Shown piece after piece: positions 1 to 8,133 of a DNA stretch of 64,000 nucleotides (position 1 is the stretch's first letter; every line of letters begins with the position of its first letter). The translations under genes were made by a program, and so were the position numbers. Under the pieces are notes generated by a model. The model was not told the origin of the DNA and searched no databases. It saw only the letters and a list, made by a program, of their open reading frames with translations. The DNA comes from Arenibacter latericius DSM 15913 (GTDB taxonomy: Bacteria > Bacteroidota > Bacteroidia > Flavobacteriales > Flavobacteriaceae), in the NCBI RefSeq assembly GCF_000424985.1, contig NZ_KE384285.1, positions 1 to 64,000 on the forward strand, in the 5' to 3' direction.

Positions 1-3000
1 TTGACCACAAAGTTAGTGTTGAGTTCATCGGTCGGATTTCCGGTGCCTGAGGCAAGAGCTGCATCTATTCCTATGAGGTGAGCTTCAACATTTGCAGCAT
101 CAGGTGTATAATTTAACGGTGTTGCATCAACAGGTACCTCTATAGCTTTTTGGTCATCTGTACCGCTAACTCCTGGAAGCGTTGACAAATCAATAGAACC
201 ATTGAAAGCTGAGTTAGTGCCTGTAAAATCTAAACTAGTATTGTTTAGTTCTACTAAGGTAATAGCACCATCAGAATCGCCCCCACCAGATAGAGCAGAT
301 AAATCAACTGTTCCTCCACGTTCAAGGGTTAATATGTTGCCTGATTCTAGTGTTAATTGCTGGTTGTCTGTACCAGCTCCCAGGCCACTCAAATCAATCT
401 CATTATCCGCTGTTGCTGGATTGGTTAAGGTTAAAATACCGTTATCTGAATCAAAAGATAAATCAGATAGTTGATTGTCAACATAGTTTTTTGTAGCAGC
501 GTCTTGTGCTACAGTAGGATCTGCTAAATTTTGTATAGGATTAGCGTTAGCATCTGTTCCACTAGCTAAAACACTTGCCAAATCTTGATCAACACCTGCA
601 CCAGAAAGCGCAGATAAATCAATAGAACCGCTGAAAGCTGAGTTAGTGCCTGTAAAATCTAAACTAGTATTGTTTAATTCTACTGAAGTAATAGCACCAT
701 CAGAACCGCCCCCTCCAGATAGAGAAGATAAATCAACTGTTCCGCCACGTTCAAGGGTTAATATATTACCAGGCTCTAAAGTTAATTGTTGATTGTCGGC
801 ACCACCTCCCAAACCACTTAGGTCAATTTCGTTACCTTCAGTCGCTGGATTAGTCAAGGTTAAAATACCATTTGCGGAATCAAAAGCTAAATTGGTTAGT
901 TGATTTGTGCTATTATCAACATAATCCTTCGTAGCAGCATCTTGTGCATCTGTAGGATTTGGTAAGTCCTTAATAGGATTGTTGCCTGCACTTGTTCCTG
1001 TAGTTAAGACTTCTGCCAAATTTTGATTAGAACCGCCGCCAGATAGAGCAGATAAATCAACTGTTCCTCCACGTTCAAGGGTTAATATATTACCAGGCTC
1101 TAAGGTTAATTGTTGATTGTCGGCACCACCTCCCAAACCACTTAGGTCAATTTCGTTACCTTCAGTCGCTGGGTTAGTTAAGGTTAAAATACCGTTTGCG
1201 GAATCAAAAGCTAAATTGGTTAGTTGATTTGTGCTATTATCAACATAATCCTTCGTAGCAGCATCTTGTGCATCTGTAGGATTTGGTAAGTCCTTAATAG
1301 GATTGTTGCCTGCACTTGTTCCTGTAGTTAAGACTTCTGCCAAATTTTGATTAGAACCGCCGCCAGATAGAGCAGATAAATCAATAGAACCATTGAAAGC
1401 TGTGTCTGTACCTGTAAAATCTAAACTAGTATTATTTAATTCTACTGAAGTAATGACGCCATCTGCTCCACCTCCAATAGTTAATGGAGTTAGGTCAACG
1501 GTTGCTGAGTTGCCATCTTCGATATCAATTTTTAAAACATTATCCAAACCAAGGGTAGCACCTGTTAAATTCTGATTATCAGTACTTCCACTGTTTGCAA
1601 TACTTAAATCGACGTAGTTTTTTGTAGCAGCGTCCTGGGCTTCTGAAGGATCAAGTAAGTTTTTAATCAGACTAGCGCCAGCATCAGTTCCAGTAGCTAA
1701 AACACTTGCTAGGTCAGGGGTGCCACCGCCTCCAGTTAAGCTAGATAGATCAACGGTTCCTCCACGTTCAAGGGATAATATATTACCAGGCTCCAAGGTT
1801 AATTGTTGATTGTCGGCACCTTCAGCAGATAACGAGGAAAGGTCTGCTATACCCGTGCTTCCTCCCGAAAGGCTTAGGGTTAGCTCATTAGTAGTGTCAT
1901 TAAATGCAAATGCGGAAATCGTCTGGTTTTCCGTTCCGCCTCCGCCACCCCCTCCGGTAGGAAGGTCATCCCAAATCACAGCTGTACCGTCTGCACTGGT
2001 TCTTAGGACCTTGTTCGCCCCACCTGGTGCAATATCTTCACTTAAAATAGTACCATCTTTAATTTGTAAGGTTGTAATCCCACTCTCTGCTACTCTTAGT
2101 CTCTTAGATTCCTCTATTTCTCCTGTTCCTCGAATAGTTTTACCATCAACATATATATCGGTAATACCTCCGCCACCACCCCCTGATCCTGGGGGGAGAT
2201 CGGCCCAATAAACATTTCCAGTAATCGGATGTGTTGTGAGGTATTTTCCAGGTGAATCCGGAGTGATTTTTAGTTCGTTGCCGTCTGCACCTGTTCCAGT
2301 AATAGTAACTCCATCAACTTTTACAGTGCCGCTACCACCAGTATCTGCTGGTATGGGTGCCCATTGCACTGTTTGGTTTTCATCAGTTATTAAATATTGT
2401 AAGGTGCCATTAGCAGGTTTAATCTTTAGAGGGTCAGAATCGGTTCCTAATCCAGATAAGGTTTCCTCATCTGCTACTGCTCCATTAGCACCCCCGCTAG
2501 GGAGAGGAATGCTGCCGTTAAAGGCTTTACCTATGCCCGTGAATTCTAAGTTAGATCCGTTTAGTGTCACCTCAGAAATAACACCATAACCAGGCATTAC
2601 TGATAAATCTATTTCGCCCGAAAAGGCTCCAGCCTCTCCCGTAAAGTTTAAGTTGCTGTCTACTAATTCTACTTGTGTAACTGCTCTGTCTGGACCCCCA
2701 CCACCGCCTCCGCCTCCGCCTGCGCGAAGATCAGATAAGTCTATAGTTGGACCGCCATCGGTTAAGGAAATCTTATCTCCCGATCTACTTAATTTCTGAT
2801 TCTTGTATTTACTTAAATCAACCGTATTTCCACGTTCAATCGCTAAAATATGTTGATCGTTTAAAGATAATTCCTGATTGTCTTCTACGTTGCCACCAAT
2901 TTCATTTAGCTTATTATCTACATAAAGTTTTACCGCCCGTTCTGTAGGGTACTTAACAGAGGAAGTTCCTAAAATAATATTATCAGATTTATTGCTAAGG

Positions 3001-3746
3001 TTCTCCTTGGTATTTAGACCCTGGGCGTTTTTGGTTATTCTTTGTAGTACTGTATCTGCAACCTTTAACGGATCTGCAGCAATACCTTTTCCTTTAATGG
3101 TAAGCTGGTCTGCAATAGTAGCTCCTATTTGATCTCTGCTTACCCACAATACCTGTCCATCATTATTGGTAAAAAGCAATTGATTAAACCCCCCAGGTTG
3201 CATGTGCTTGGGTAGTATGGTTTGGTCTATAATATTGACACTACCCACAGAGAATTCTGCCAGCTCGGTATTGCCTACAGAGTTTTCCCGTAATTGTGCG
3301 GCTCCAACGGAATTAAGTCCTAGCTTAGATTGAGTTATGGACCCGTTGGCTAAATCTTGGCCAAAAATAGTGGCATCTACAATCTGATCCCCCCTAATTT
3401 CTCCCACTCTTATCTCCTGAGTATTATTGTTGGGCGTGATAACAATAGTAGAGTCTCCCGCAGTAATAGGGAGCGATTCTGCCACGCTTTCACATACATT
3501 TACCCATTCGGCATCTTTATAATAATGCAGGCATCCTACATCGGTATTGTACACCAAAGCGCCAGAAGGTGGGGTAATGGCATTCATTTGTGCGGTGGTG
3601 ACTCTAGTGATTACCAATACTTTGGAAGTGCTTTCTAGTTCTAAGACAGCACTAGGATCAATATTCTGTGGATTGTCCCCGATTTTTACCTGCGCTTGGA
3701 CTACTACCCCTAGTAGTAAGCAAACTAATAGTAGTAAATTTTTCAT
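1..3746 (-). CDS. Very large secreted repeat protein, N-terminal 1248 codons (3' end outside window)
   Basis: The reading frame is open from an ATG at 3746 leftward to the window edge, so the stop lies outside. Residues 1-19 form a signal peptide (MKNLLLLVCLLLGVVVQAQ). Residues 20 to about 85 are a conserved-looking flavobacterial secreted head that includes PSAVLELES and ALVYNTDVGCLHYY. After about residue 340 the chain is built from repeats of four modules: DAATKNYVD, LTLEPGNILTLERGGTVDLS, a NNTSLDFTGT module ending AFNGSIDLS, and a LTNPATEGNEIDLSGLGGG segment. Poly-Gly hinges lie near residues 341, 523 and 600. The NYVD and QSKLG words resemble phage tail-fibre shafts, so I infer a beta-structured extracellular fibre or adhesin. 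Its anchoring or secretion domain would be in the missing C-terminus. Rightward ORFs here are shadows. Confidence 0.85.
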   Translation of the reverse strand, partial: MKNLLLLVCLLLGVVVQAQVKIGDNPQNIDPSAVLELESTSKVLVITRVTTAQMNAITPPSGALVYNTDVGCLHYYKDAEWVNVCESVAESLPITAGDSTIVITPNNNTQEIRVGEIRGDQIVDATIFGQDLANGSITQSKLGLNSVGAAQLRENSVGNTELAEFSVGSVNIIDQTILPKHMQPGGFNQLLFTNNDGQVLWVSRDQIGATIADQLTIKGKGIAADPLKVADTVLQRITKNAQGLNTKENLSNKSDNIILGTSSVKYPTERAVKLYVDNKLNEIGGNVEDNQELSLNDQHILAIERGNTVDLSKYKNQKLSRSGDKISLTDGGPTIDLSDLRAGGGGGGGGGPDRAVTQVELVDSNLNFTGEAGAFSGEIDLSVMPGYGVISEVTLNGSNLEFTGIGKAFNGSIPLPSGGANGAVADEETLSGLGTDSDPLKIKPANGTLQYLITDENQTVQWAPIPADTGGSGTVKVDGVTITGTGADGNELKITPDSPGKYLTTHPITGNVYWADLPPGSGGGGGGITDIYVDGKTIRGTGEIEESKRLRVAESGITTLQIKDGTILSEDIAPGGANKVLRTSADGTAVIWDDLPTGGGGGGGTENQTISAFAFNDTTNELTLSLSGGSTGIADLSSLSAEGADNQQLTLEPGNILSLERGGTVDLSSLTGGGGTPDLASVLATGTDAGASLIKNLLDPSEAQDAATKNYVDLSIANSGSTDNQNLTGATLGLDNVLKIDIEDGNSATVDLTPLTIGGGADGVITSVELNNTSLDFTGTDTAFNGSIDLSALSGGGSNQNLAEVLTTGTSAGNNPIKDLPNPTDAQDAATKDYVDNSTNQLTNLAFDSANGILTLTNPATEGNEIDLSGLGGGADNQQLTLEPGNILTLERGGTVDLSALSGGGSNQNLAEVLTTGTSAGNNPIKDLPNPTDAQDAATKDYVDNSTNQLTNLAFDSANGILTLTNPATEGNEIDLSGLGGGADNQQLTLEPGNILTLERGGTVDLSSLSGGGGSDGAITSVELNNTSLDFTGTNSAFSGSIDLSALSGAGVDQDLASVLASGTDANANPIQNLADPTVAQDAATKNYVDNQLSDLSFDSDNGILTLTNPATADNEIDLSGLGAGTDNQQLTLESGNILTLERGGTVDLSALSGGGDSDGAITLVELNNTSLDFTGTNSAFNGSIDLSTLPGVSGTDDQKAIEVPVDATPLNYTPDAANVEAHLIGIDAALASGTGNPTDELNTNFVV
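730..1377 (-). repeat. Tandem pair of 324-bp repeats inside the large secreted protein
   Basis: Positions 730-1053 and 1054-1377 are almost identical and lie head to tail. The exact period of 324 bp (108 codons) keeps the frame, giving residues of about 791-898 and 899-1006. Looser copies of the same modules lie at 190-500, 600-730 and 1390-1810. The next equivalent point to the left is at 301, a spacing of 429 bp (143 codons), which includes one extra AFNGSIDLS module. The near identity points to recent duplication or gene conversion. Confidence 0.85.
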
Positions 3747-3774
3747 GTTCTCTAGATTGTGTTTTCTCCTTTCT

Positions 3775-3960
3775 CTAATGCTGTAGTAGCCCAAGGCCAT
3801 ACCAGACATTATAATCCCATGGCATAGTTAGGTTACCATTAGCTACCATCTTACACACCAAATTGAACGATGTGATGGATAATACAGAAAGCCACAATAC
3901 CCCTAGTTGAAAAACAGCGAATACCGGTAGCTTAGATCCAATAAATGATAAAGGTTTGTT
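3775..3960 (-). other. Stop-bounded open stretch upstream of the repeat protein; possible gene remnant
   Basis: The 3747-4056 gap has no normal gene. On the minus strand, 62 codons are open between a TAG at 3961-3963 and a TAG at 3775-3777. The stretch has no early ATG. Its translation looks protein-like: a hydrophobic segment (VFAVFQLGVLWLSVL) followed by a Trp/Tyr-rich end (MPWDYNVWYGLGLLQH). It ends 28 bp before the start of the repeat protein. It could be the tail of a decayed gene, a short gene with an unusual start, or chance. I do not recognise the family. Confidence 0.25.
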
Positions 3961-4056
3961 CTAGAATTCAGGGAGTAACAAAAATAAAATTATATCCATA
4001 TAATGTTAGATTAATCGGATAAAATGCGTTACTACTTGATGAAGTGGAAAGGGATT

Positions 4057-4752
4057 TTAAAAGTGAGGAATATCCTTACTTTCATAGGGGGATTTTCCTG
4101 CTTCAAAGATGCGTGCAGTGCCTGTTCCCTTTAGTGTTCTCTGGTTTCCATCAACAAGAATATAGTTCCCTTCACGGAGGCCAATAACAGGAGTATTATT
4201 TAGCTGATGGAACTCCCGTATTCTAGTTTCCCTAGTCTCTCCTTTATGAGTGCTATTAGGGTCTGGATCTAGGTAGTGTGGATTTAGATTAAAGTTTACC
4301 ACTCCCAAGGTATTAAAACTAGGAGGGTGTACTATAGGCATATCATTGGTAGTTTTCATGCTAGGGCCAGCGATATTACTGCCAGCACTAGTGCCCAAAT
4401 AAGGGGTGCCTGAATTAATCTTATCTCTTAAGGGCTGCATTATTTCCAAATTATGCAATTGCTGTACCAGAAGAAAGGTATTCCCTCCTCCGGTGAAAAG
4501 GGCCTCGGCCTTATTTATACCTTCCTTGGGGTCTTCATAAGTGTGGAGTCCTATTACCTTTTTATCGATTTTAGAAAAAGCAGTAGCGGCTAGTTCAGTA
4601 TAGGCATCATGAGTAATTCCCCCTGGCCTAGCATAGGGGATAAAAGTGATGGTATTTATTTTAGAAAAAAATTGGGATAATTCTGGAAGGAGGTATTCCA
4701 AATAAGATTGTCCGAATAGCGTGGAAGTACTTGCAAGTAATAGATTTTTCAT
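4057..4752 (-). CDS. pepE: Peptidase E (alpha-aspartyl dipeptidase, family S51)
   Basis: This 231-residue cytoplasmic serine peptidase is the length of characterised PepE. The nucleophile motif GTSAGSN places Ser122 in the elbow. His159 in NPHYLDP and Asp137 complete the expected triad, at spacing like Salmonella Ser120/His157/Asp135. The enzyme cleaves N-terminal Asp-Xaa dipeptides. The first 16 residues are mildly hydrophobic but match the first beta strand of the family, so no export signal is inferred. It stands alone, with about 265 bp to the next gene on the right. The start is the only well-placed ATG. Confidence 0.92.
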   Translation of the reverse strand: MKNLLLASTSTLFGQSYLEYLLPELSQFFSKINTITFIPYARPGGITHDAYTELAATAFSKIDKKVIGLHTYEDPKEGINKAEALFTGGGNTFLLVQQLHNLEIMQPLRDKINSGTPYLGTSAGSNIAGPSMKTTNDMPIVHPPSFNTLGVVNFNLNPHYLDPDPNSTHKGETRETRIREFHQLNNTPVIGLREGNYILVDGNQRTLKGTGTARIFEAGKSPYESKDIPHF

Positions 4753-5017
4753 AAGGCTTCTAAAATTGTGCCTAAAAATACACCGATTCTACGAAACAAA
4801 TAAAAAATCTGCTGATAGCAATTTCAAATTAGAGGGGTATCTTTGTAATTGCCCCTGCATAGACTAAAATCTTAACAAAAGTTTAGAGAAGAAATGTCTT
4901 TGTATGCGGTAAACTTAGTATTTCTTTATATCTTAATTAAAATTGTGAAAGAGTGCTTAATCGTTTTATTAGCACTCCTAGCTTGTAAATATAATTCACC
5001 AAATATCTCTTTTTAAT

Positions 5018-5773
5018 ATGCGAATTACACTCCTATTCTTGCTTACTCTATTTACGGTTTCTTTTGGCTACTCCCAAGACGATGAGCGTCAGTATCTAAG
5101 AGGGCAAGTAGTTTACAGAAATGTCGCTGTTCCTAATCAGAACGTAATTAATGTTAATACAGAAACTGCCACTATTACCAATGATAAGGGGGAGTATGGT
5201 ATTAGGGTAAAGGTAGGGGATCAAGTAGTATTCACTGCTGTTAACTATCAGTTGAAAGTGGTTGAGATTACCCCGGCAATTCTTGCCAATAACCGTTTGG
5301 TGGTGGAAGTTACCGAAAAGGTAACGGAGTTAGACGAGGTGGTGGTAACACCAGAAAATCAGGAGAAATTCCTTCAGGTAAAAAACAGGGAACTACTCGT
5401 CAATGAATATGAATATGAGATAGATCGTTCAACAGAAGTAGAGAATATAGCCCTTTCCCAAACGGAGCGGGGAATGAAAGACGGTCTAAATTTTGTAAAT
5501 ATTTTTAAAGCCCTCTTAATGGCTACCAAGGGCGACAGCGATACCGTAGAACGCGAGCCGCTAAAAGTTAGTGAGGTACTAAGACAAGTGTATGATGATA
5601 GATTCTTTGTGGTAGATCTAAAGCTGCCACAAGATAAGATAGACGACTTTCTATTGTATTGTGATGCTCAACTTCCTGGTAGAGAACTATTGCAAAAACG
5701 AAATGAATTTCAGCTAATAGATTTCTTGGTTACCCAGAGTAAAGATTATTTAAAAAATATTGAAGAGGAGTAA
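5018..5773 (+). CDS. Secreted CarboxypepD_reg-like domain protein (paralogue 1)
   Basis: This is a 251-residue protein with a clear signal peptide (residues 1-19, ending FGYSQ). Residues of about 28-115 form a carboxypeptidase-regulatory-like beta domain. It begins LRGQVVYRNVAVPNQNV, contains TNDKGEYGIRVKVGD, and ends at LDEVVVTPEN, the linker also seen before TonB plug domains. No plug or barrel follows. The remainder is an unassigned helical region with the tail motif LPQDKIDDFLLYCDA. The next gene is a paralogue with the same layout and tail, so the two probably arose by duplication. The family is common in Bacteroidota and its role is unknown. A periplasmic or outer-membrane location is inferred. 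Confidence 0.8.
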   Translation: MRITLLFLLTLFTVSFGYSQDDERQYLRGQVVYRNVAVPNQNVINVNTETATITNDKGEYGIRVKVGDQVVFTAVNYQLKVVEITPAILANNRLVVEVTEKVTELDEVVVTPENQEKFLQVKNRELLVNEYEYEIDRSTEVENIALSQTERGMKDGLNFVNIFKALLMATKGDSDTVEREPLKVSEVLRQVYDDRFFVVDLKLPQDKIDDFLLYCDAQLPGRELLQKRNEFQLIDFLVTQSKDYLKNIEEE

Positions 5774-5927
5774 TTATTTGTGTTGCTCCTTGTTAATTGC
5801 CTCCGCATAAGCCGATGAGGCATAGAAGGAAACAAACCAATAACAAATTAAGCCTCCCTGAACAATACGGGTACGTCTGGCTGCATAGGTCGGACAGGCA
5901 AATGTAGAAGGATACTAAACTCACCTA

Positions 5928-6782
5928 ATGCATAAAACTGGACAATTGAGCTTGTGTTTAATGCCCATGGGAATACCCCTTAAAGGATCTATAATAAGTA
6001 GAAATTTGAGTTTGGTCTGCTTGCTGCTAGTTAATACAGCCGTTTTTAGTCAGACTTTTGGTGAAAAAAAGATGGAGGGTAAGGTGTACAGTTCCGATGG
6101 GGACGTAGCAGCTACCCACGTGCTGAATACCACAACGAGAAAAGCGGCAATTACAGACGTTGAAGGTTTTTTTACTATTGGGGTTCATTTAAATGATACC
6201 CTTGTGTTTTCTGCCGTTCAGTACCGAAAAAAGACCATGGTAGTTACTGCTGATATTTTAGAGAGTAAGTTTATTTCCGTGGCCTTAGAAGAAGCCAATA
6301 TTGCCTTAGATGAGGTAGTAGTAACGCCGTATAACCTTACTGGGGATCTCACTAGGGATATGAAACGCTTAAATATACCGCCTCCTGTAACGGCTAGTAG
6401 CCTTGGGTTGCCTAATGCTCATGTTAAGCCCTTATCCCAAAGTGAAAGGTTGCTAAGAGAGGCTTCAATGGGCCCCATTACCCTTGGCACCTTTACCAGT
6501 ATACCTTTTAATCCCCTTATAAACGCCATCTCTGGTCGCACTAAAATGCTGAAAAAAAGGGTGGCTAGAGATAAGGATTATGCCCGTACAGAACGGGTAA
6601 AACGGTTTTATCCCGATTCTATTTTTGTACAGGTACTAAAAATTCCTGAAGACAAGCTAGATGATTTTTTGTATTTCTGTGAGATAGATGCAGCTTTTGC
6701 TCCAATTGTAGATACCCATGATAAACTTAAAATTTGGGATTATTTAAAGGGTAGGAGCGTGTTGTATCGTAGGGAGAATTAG
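5928..6782 (+). CDS. Secreted CarboxypepD_reg-like domain protein (paralogue 2)
   Basis: This protein has up to 284 residues. The hydrophobic signal segment (LSLVCLLLVNTAVFSQ) begins near residue 27, so translation may really start at the ATG at 5961 or 5967. The CarboxypepD_reg-like domain runs from MEGKVYSSDGDVAATHV through TDVEGFFTIGVHLNDTL to LDEVVVTPYN. The C-terminal part shares the motif KIPEDKLDDFLYFCEID with the upstream gene. It also has a central insert rich in Pro and basic residues. The 154-bp gap to its paralogue shows no terminator, so co-transcription is possible. A 7-bp-period array begins 7 bp after its stop. Function is not known. Confidence 0.75.
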   Translation: MHKTGQLSLCLMPMGIPLKGSIISRNLSLVCLLLVNTAVFSQTFGEKKMEGKVYSSDGDVAATHVLNTTTRKAAITDVEGFFTIGVHLNDTLVFSAVQYRKKTMVVTADILESKFISVALEEANIALDEVVVTPYNLTGDLTRDMKRLNIPPPVTASSLGLPNAHVKPLSQSERLLREASMGPITLGTFTSIPFNPLINAISGRTKMLKKRVARDKDYARTERVKRFYPDSIFVQVLKIPEDKLDDFLYFCEIDAAFAPIVDTHDKLKIWDYLKGRSVLYRREN

Positions 6783-6788
6783 GATTTG

Positions 6789-6828
6789 GTACTGAGTACT
6801 AAGAAGTTAGAGTTGAGTATTGAGATAA
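6789..6828 (+). repeat. 7-bp-period stop-codon array after the paralogue-2 gene
   Basis: Just after the stop at 6782 the sequence falls into 7-base units such as TGAGTAC, TAAGAAG, TTAGAGT and TGAGTAT. Each begins with or contains TGA, TAA or TAG. Because 7 is not a multiple of 3, successive stops rotate through the reading frames. The same words follow three other genes in this window, near 9231, 11722 and 63224. Confidence 0.6.
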
Positions 6829-6837
6829 ATTGAATAG

Positions 6838-6926
6838 CCCCGTGATTTATCACGGGGATTTCTAGTAGAGGGGAAATCTGGCTTTAGCCACCTTTATGGC
6901 TAGGTATAATCAACTAGCTTTCGCTA
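6838..6926. repeat. Cluster of three short perfect hairpins
   Basis: Three inverted repeats lie within 90 bp. The first has a 9-bp stem, CCCCGTGAT, with a 2-base loop (6838-6857). The second is TGGCT/AGCCA (6879-6890). The third is TAGC/GCTA with loop TTTC (6915-6926). The first lacks a long T run but could still terminate the upstream transcript. The other two are too short for terminators. Confidence 0.5.
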
Positions 6927-7106
6927 TCGTATAATTTCCAATTTGGCAGTCTTATAATTATAAACAAAACTTTAAATTCAAGTTTAGACCCGTATTACTT
7001 AGAGAAGTTTTGTTGTAATACGTACTTTATTATATTTCGATAGAAATCGTGACTTTTCCACCGAGTCCCTTTTAATTGCGTCCCTGTGTTCTGTTCCTTT
7101 CTTTCT

Positions 7107-7244
7107 TTAAACGGAGTCTTTGATGTCCTTATAGCTTTTAGTATCTATATTTTTCTTTTTGTCTTCATAGTAAGAATTCATTAGTCCGACTGCTTCGTCG
7201 ATTTCTTTTTTCGGTGTCTTTTGTGGTTTTTTTGGTAGATCTGC
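7107..7244 (-). pseudogene. Possible gene remnant, 45 codons
   Basis: Within the 1.35-kb gap at 6783-8133, the minus strand has an open stretch ending in TAA at 7107-7109. It is preceded directly by an in-frame TGA. The peptide is lysine-rich and reads like the end of a real protein (KEIDEAVGLMNSYYEDKKK, then SYKDIKDSV). There is no start at its left end, only an internal ATG. A run of seven A bases just inside the open stretch could mark a frameshift. I cannot assign a family. Confidence 0.25.
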
Positions 7245-7354
7245 TCAATAGGATAATCAATTTACCCTTGTCGAAGAAGAATCAGAACACACGCCAAATG
7301 CTCGCGCCCAATTTAATTTGTGCCTCATAGAGGCCATTAGTACCACAATTAGCT

Positions 7355-7438
7355 ATAAACAATTTTCAAATCAACATATCATCAAATTAACCCATTGCTA
7401 CATTTCCACATTATCACATTGTTGCATTATCACATTTT
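7355..7438. repeat. 8-bp-period degenerate array, left block
   Basis: The sequence reads as successive octamers with consensus nnnnCATT or nnnnAATT, for example AACCCATT, GCTACATT, TCCACATT and ATCACATT. The phase holds for about ten units up to the start of the 125-bp core at 7439. It is non-coding, with stops in all frames. Confidence 0.7.
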
Positions 7439-7563
7439 CCGTTGATTTTATTTAAAGCATCGAAATTTATATTATGACTTCGACTCCGCTCAGTCACCGG
7501 ATTTGTGGCTAATTAATTGATGTTCGTGATATCGGGCCCGCCCCGAGTGAGGGACTCAATACT
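7439..7563. repeat. 125-bp core repeat, copy A
   Basis: This segment recurs as copy B at 9081-9204 in the same orientation, with only about eight differences and one deleted base. Landmarks are GACTTCGACTCCGCTCAGTC, then GGATTTGTGGCTAATTA. A GC-rich end carries the hairpin TCGGG/CCCGA (7532-7546) and then GTGAGGGACTCAATACT. It is flanked on both sides by the 8-bp-period array. It has no open frame and no transposase. The family is not recognised. Confidence 0.75.
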
Positions 7564-7578
7564 ACTTCATTAGACCAG

Positions 7579-8059
7579 CATCTTCAAATCAACACATCAT
7601 CAAATTTCCAAATTAGCATTGCTACATTAATTCATTGCTACATTTCCACATTGTTACATTAGACCAGCATCTTCAAATTAGCACATCAGCAAATCAACAA
7701 ATAAACATTGCATTTCCACATTATCACATTGTTACATTAAATCAGTAATTTCAAATTAACACATCATCAAATTTCCAAATAAGCATTGTTACATTGATTC
7801 ATTGCTACATTATCACATTGTTACATTAGACCCGCATTTTCAAATTAGCACATCAGCAAATCAACAAATAAACATTGCTACATTGATTCATTGGTACATT
7901 AGACCCGCATCTTCAAATTAACACATCAGCAAATCAACAAATTAACCCATTGCTACATTTTCACATTATCACATTGTTACATTAGACTAGCATCAGCAAA
8001 TCAACAAATTAGGAAATTGCTACATTAACCAATTGTTACATTATTTAATTGCTACATTT
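7579..8059. repeat. 8-bp-period degenerate array, main block
   Basis: About 480 bp can be cut into octamers that keep phase over long stretches, for example CTTCAAAT, CAACACAT, CATCAAAT, TAGCATTG and CTACATTA. Higher-order units of about 75-90 bp, marked by AGACCAGCAT or AGACCCGCAT followed by TTCAAAT, recur at about 7575, 7663, 7829 and 7904. The block ends about 70 bp before tatA. It is not a CRISPR: there are no constant repeats with unique spacers. Confidence 0.75.
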
Positions 8060-8121
8060 GCCTAACAATGGGACTATAAAAAAGTTAACCATATTTTTTA
8101 TGTAGCTGAAAAACTTCTCAT

Positions 8122-8129
8122 TATATTTG
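8122..8129 (+). promoter_or_regulatory. Candidate -7 box for tatA
   Basis: TATATTTG matches the Bacteroidota -7 consensus TAnnTTTG. Its last base lies only 4 bases before the tatA ATG, so transcription from it would start at or next to the start codon (leaderless). No TTTG -33 box is seen at normal spacing, so chance is possible. Confidence 0.35.
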
Positions 8130-8133
8130 TTCT

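Noticed and set aside
202..2589. Several rightward ORFs of 60-133 codons, proline/serine-rich
   Set aside because: They are antisense shadows of the minus-strand repeat protein, whose frame is open throughout and starts with a good signal peptide.
5018..6782. TonB-dependent receptors
   Set aside because: The LDEVVVTP linker is present, but no plug or beta-barrel follows and both proteins are far too short.
7355..8059. CRISPR-like array
   Set aside because: The repeats are degenerate octamers with no constant 25-40 bp unit, no unique spacers and no cas genes in the window.
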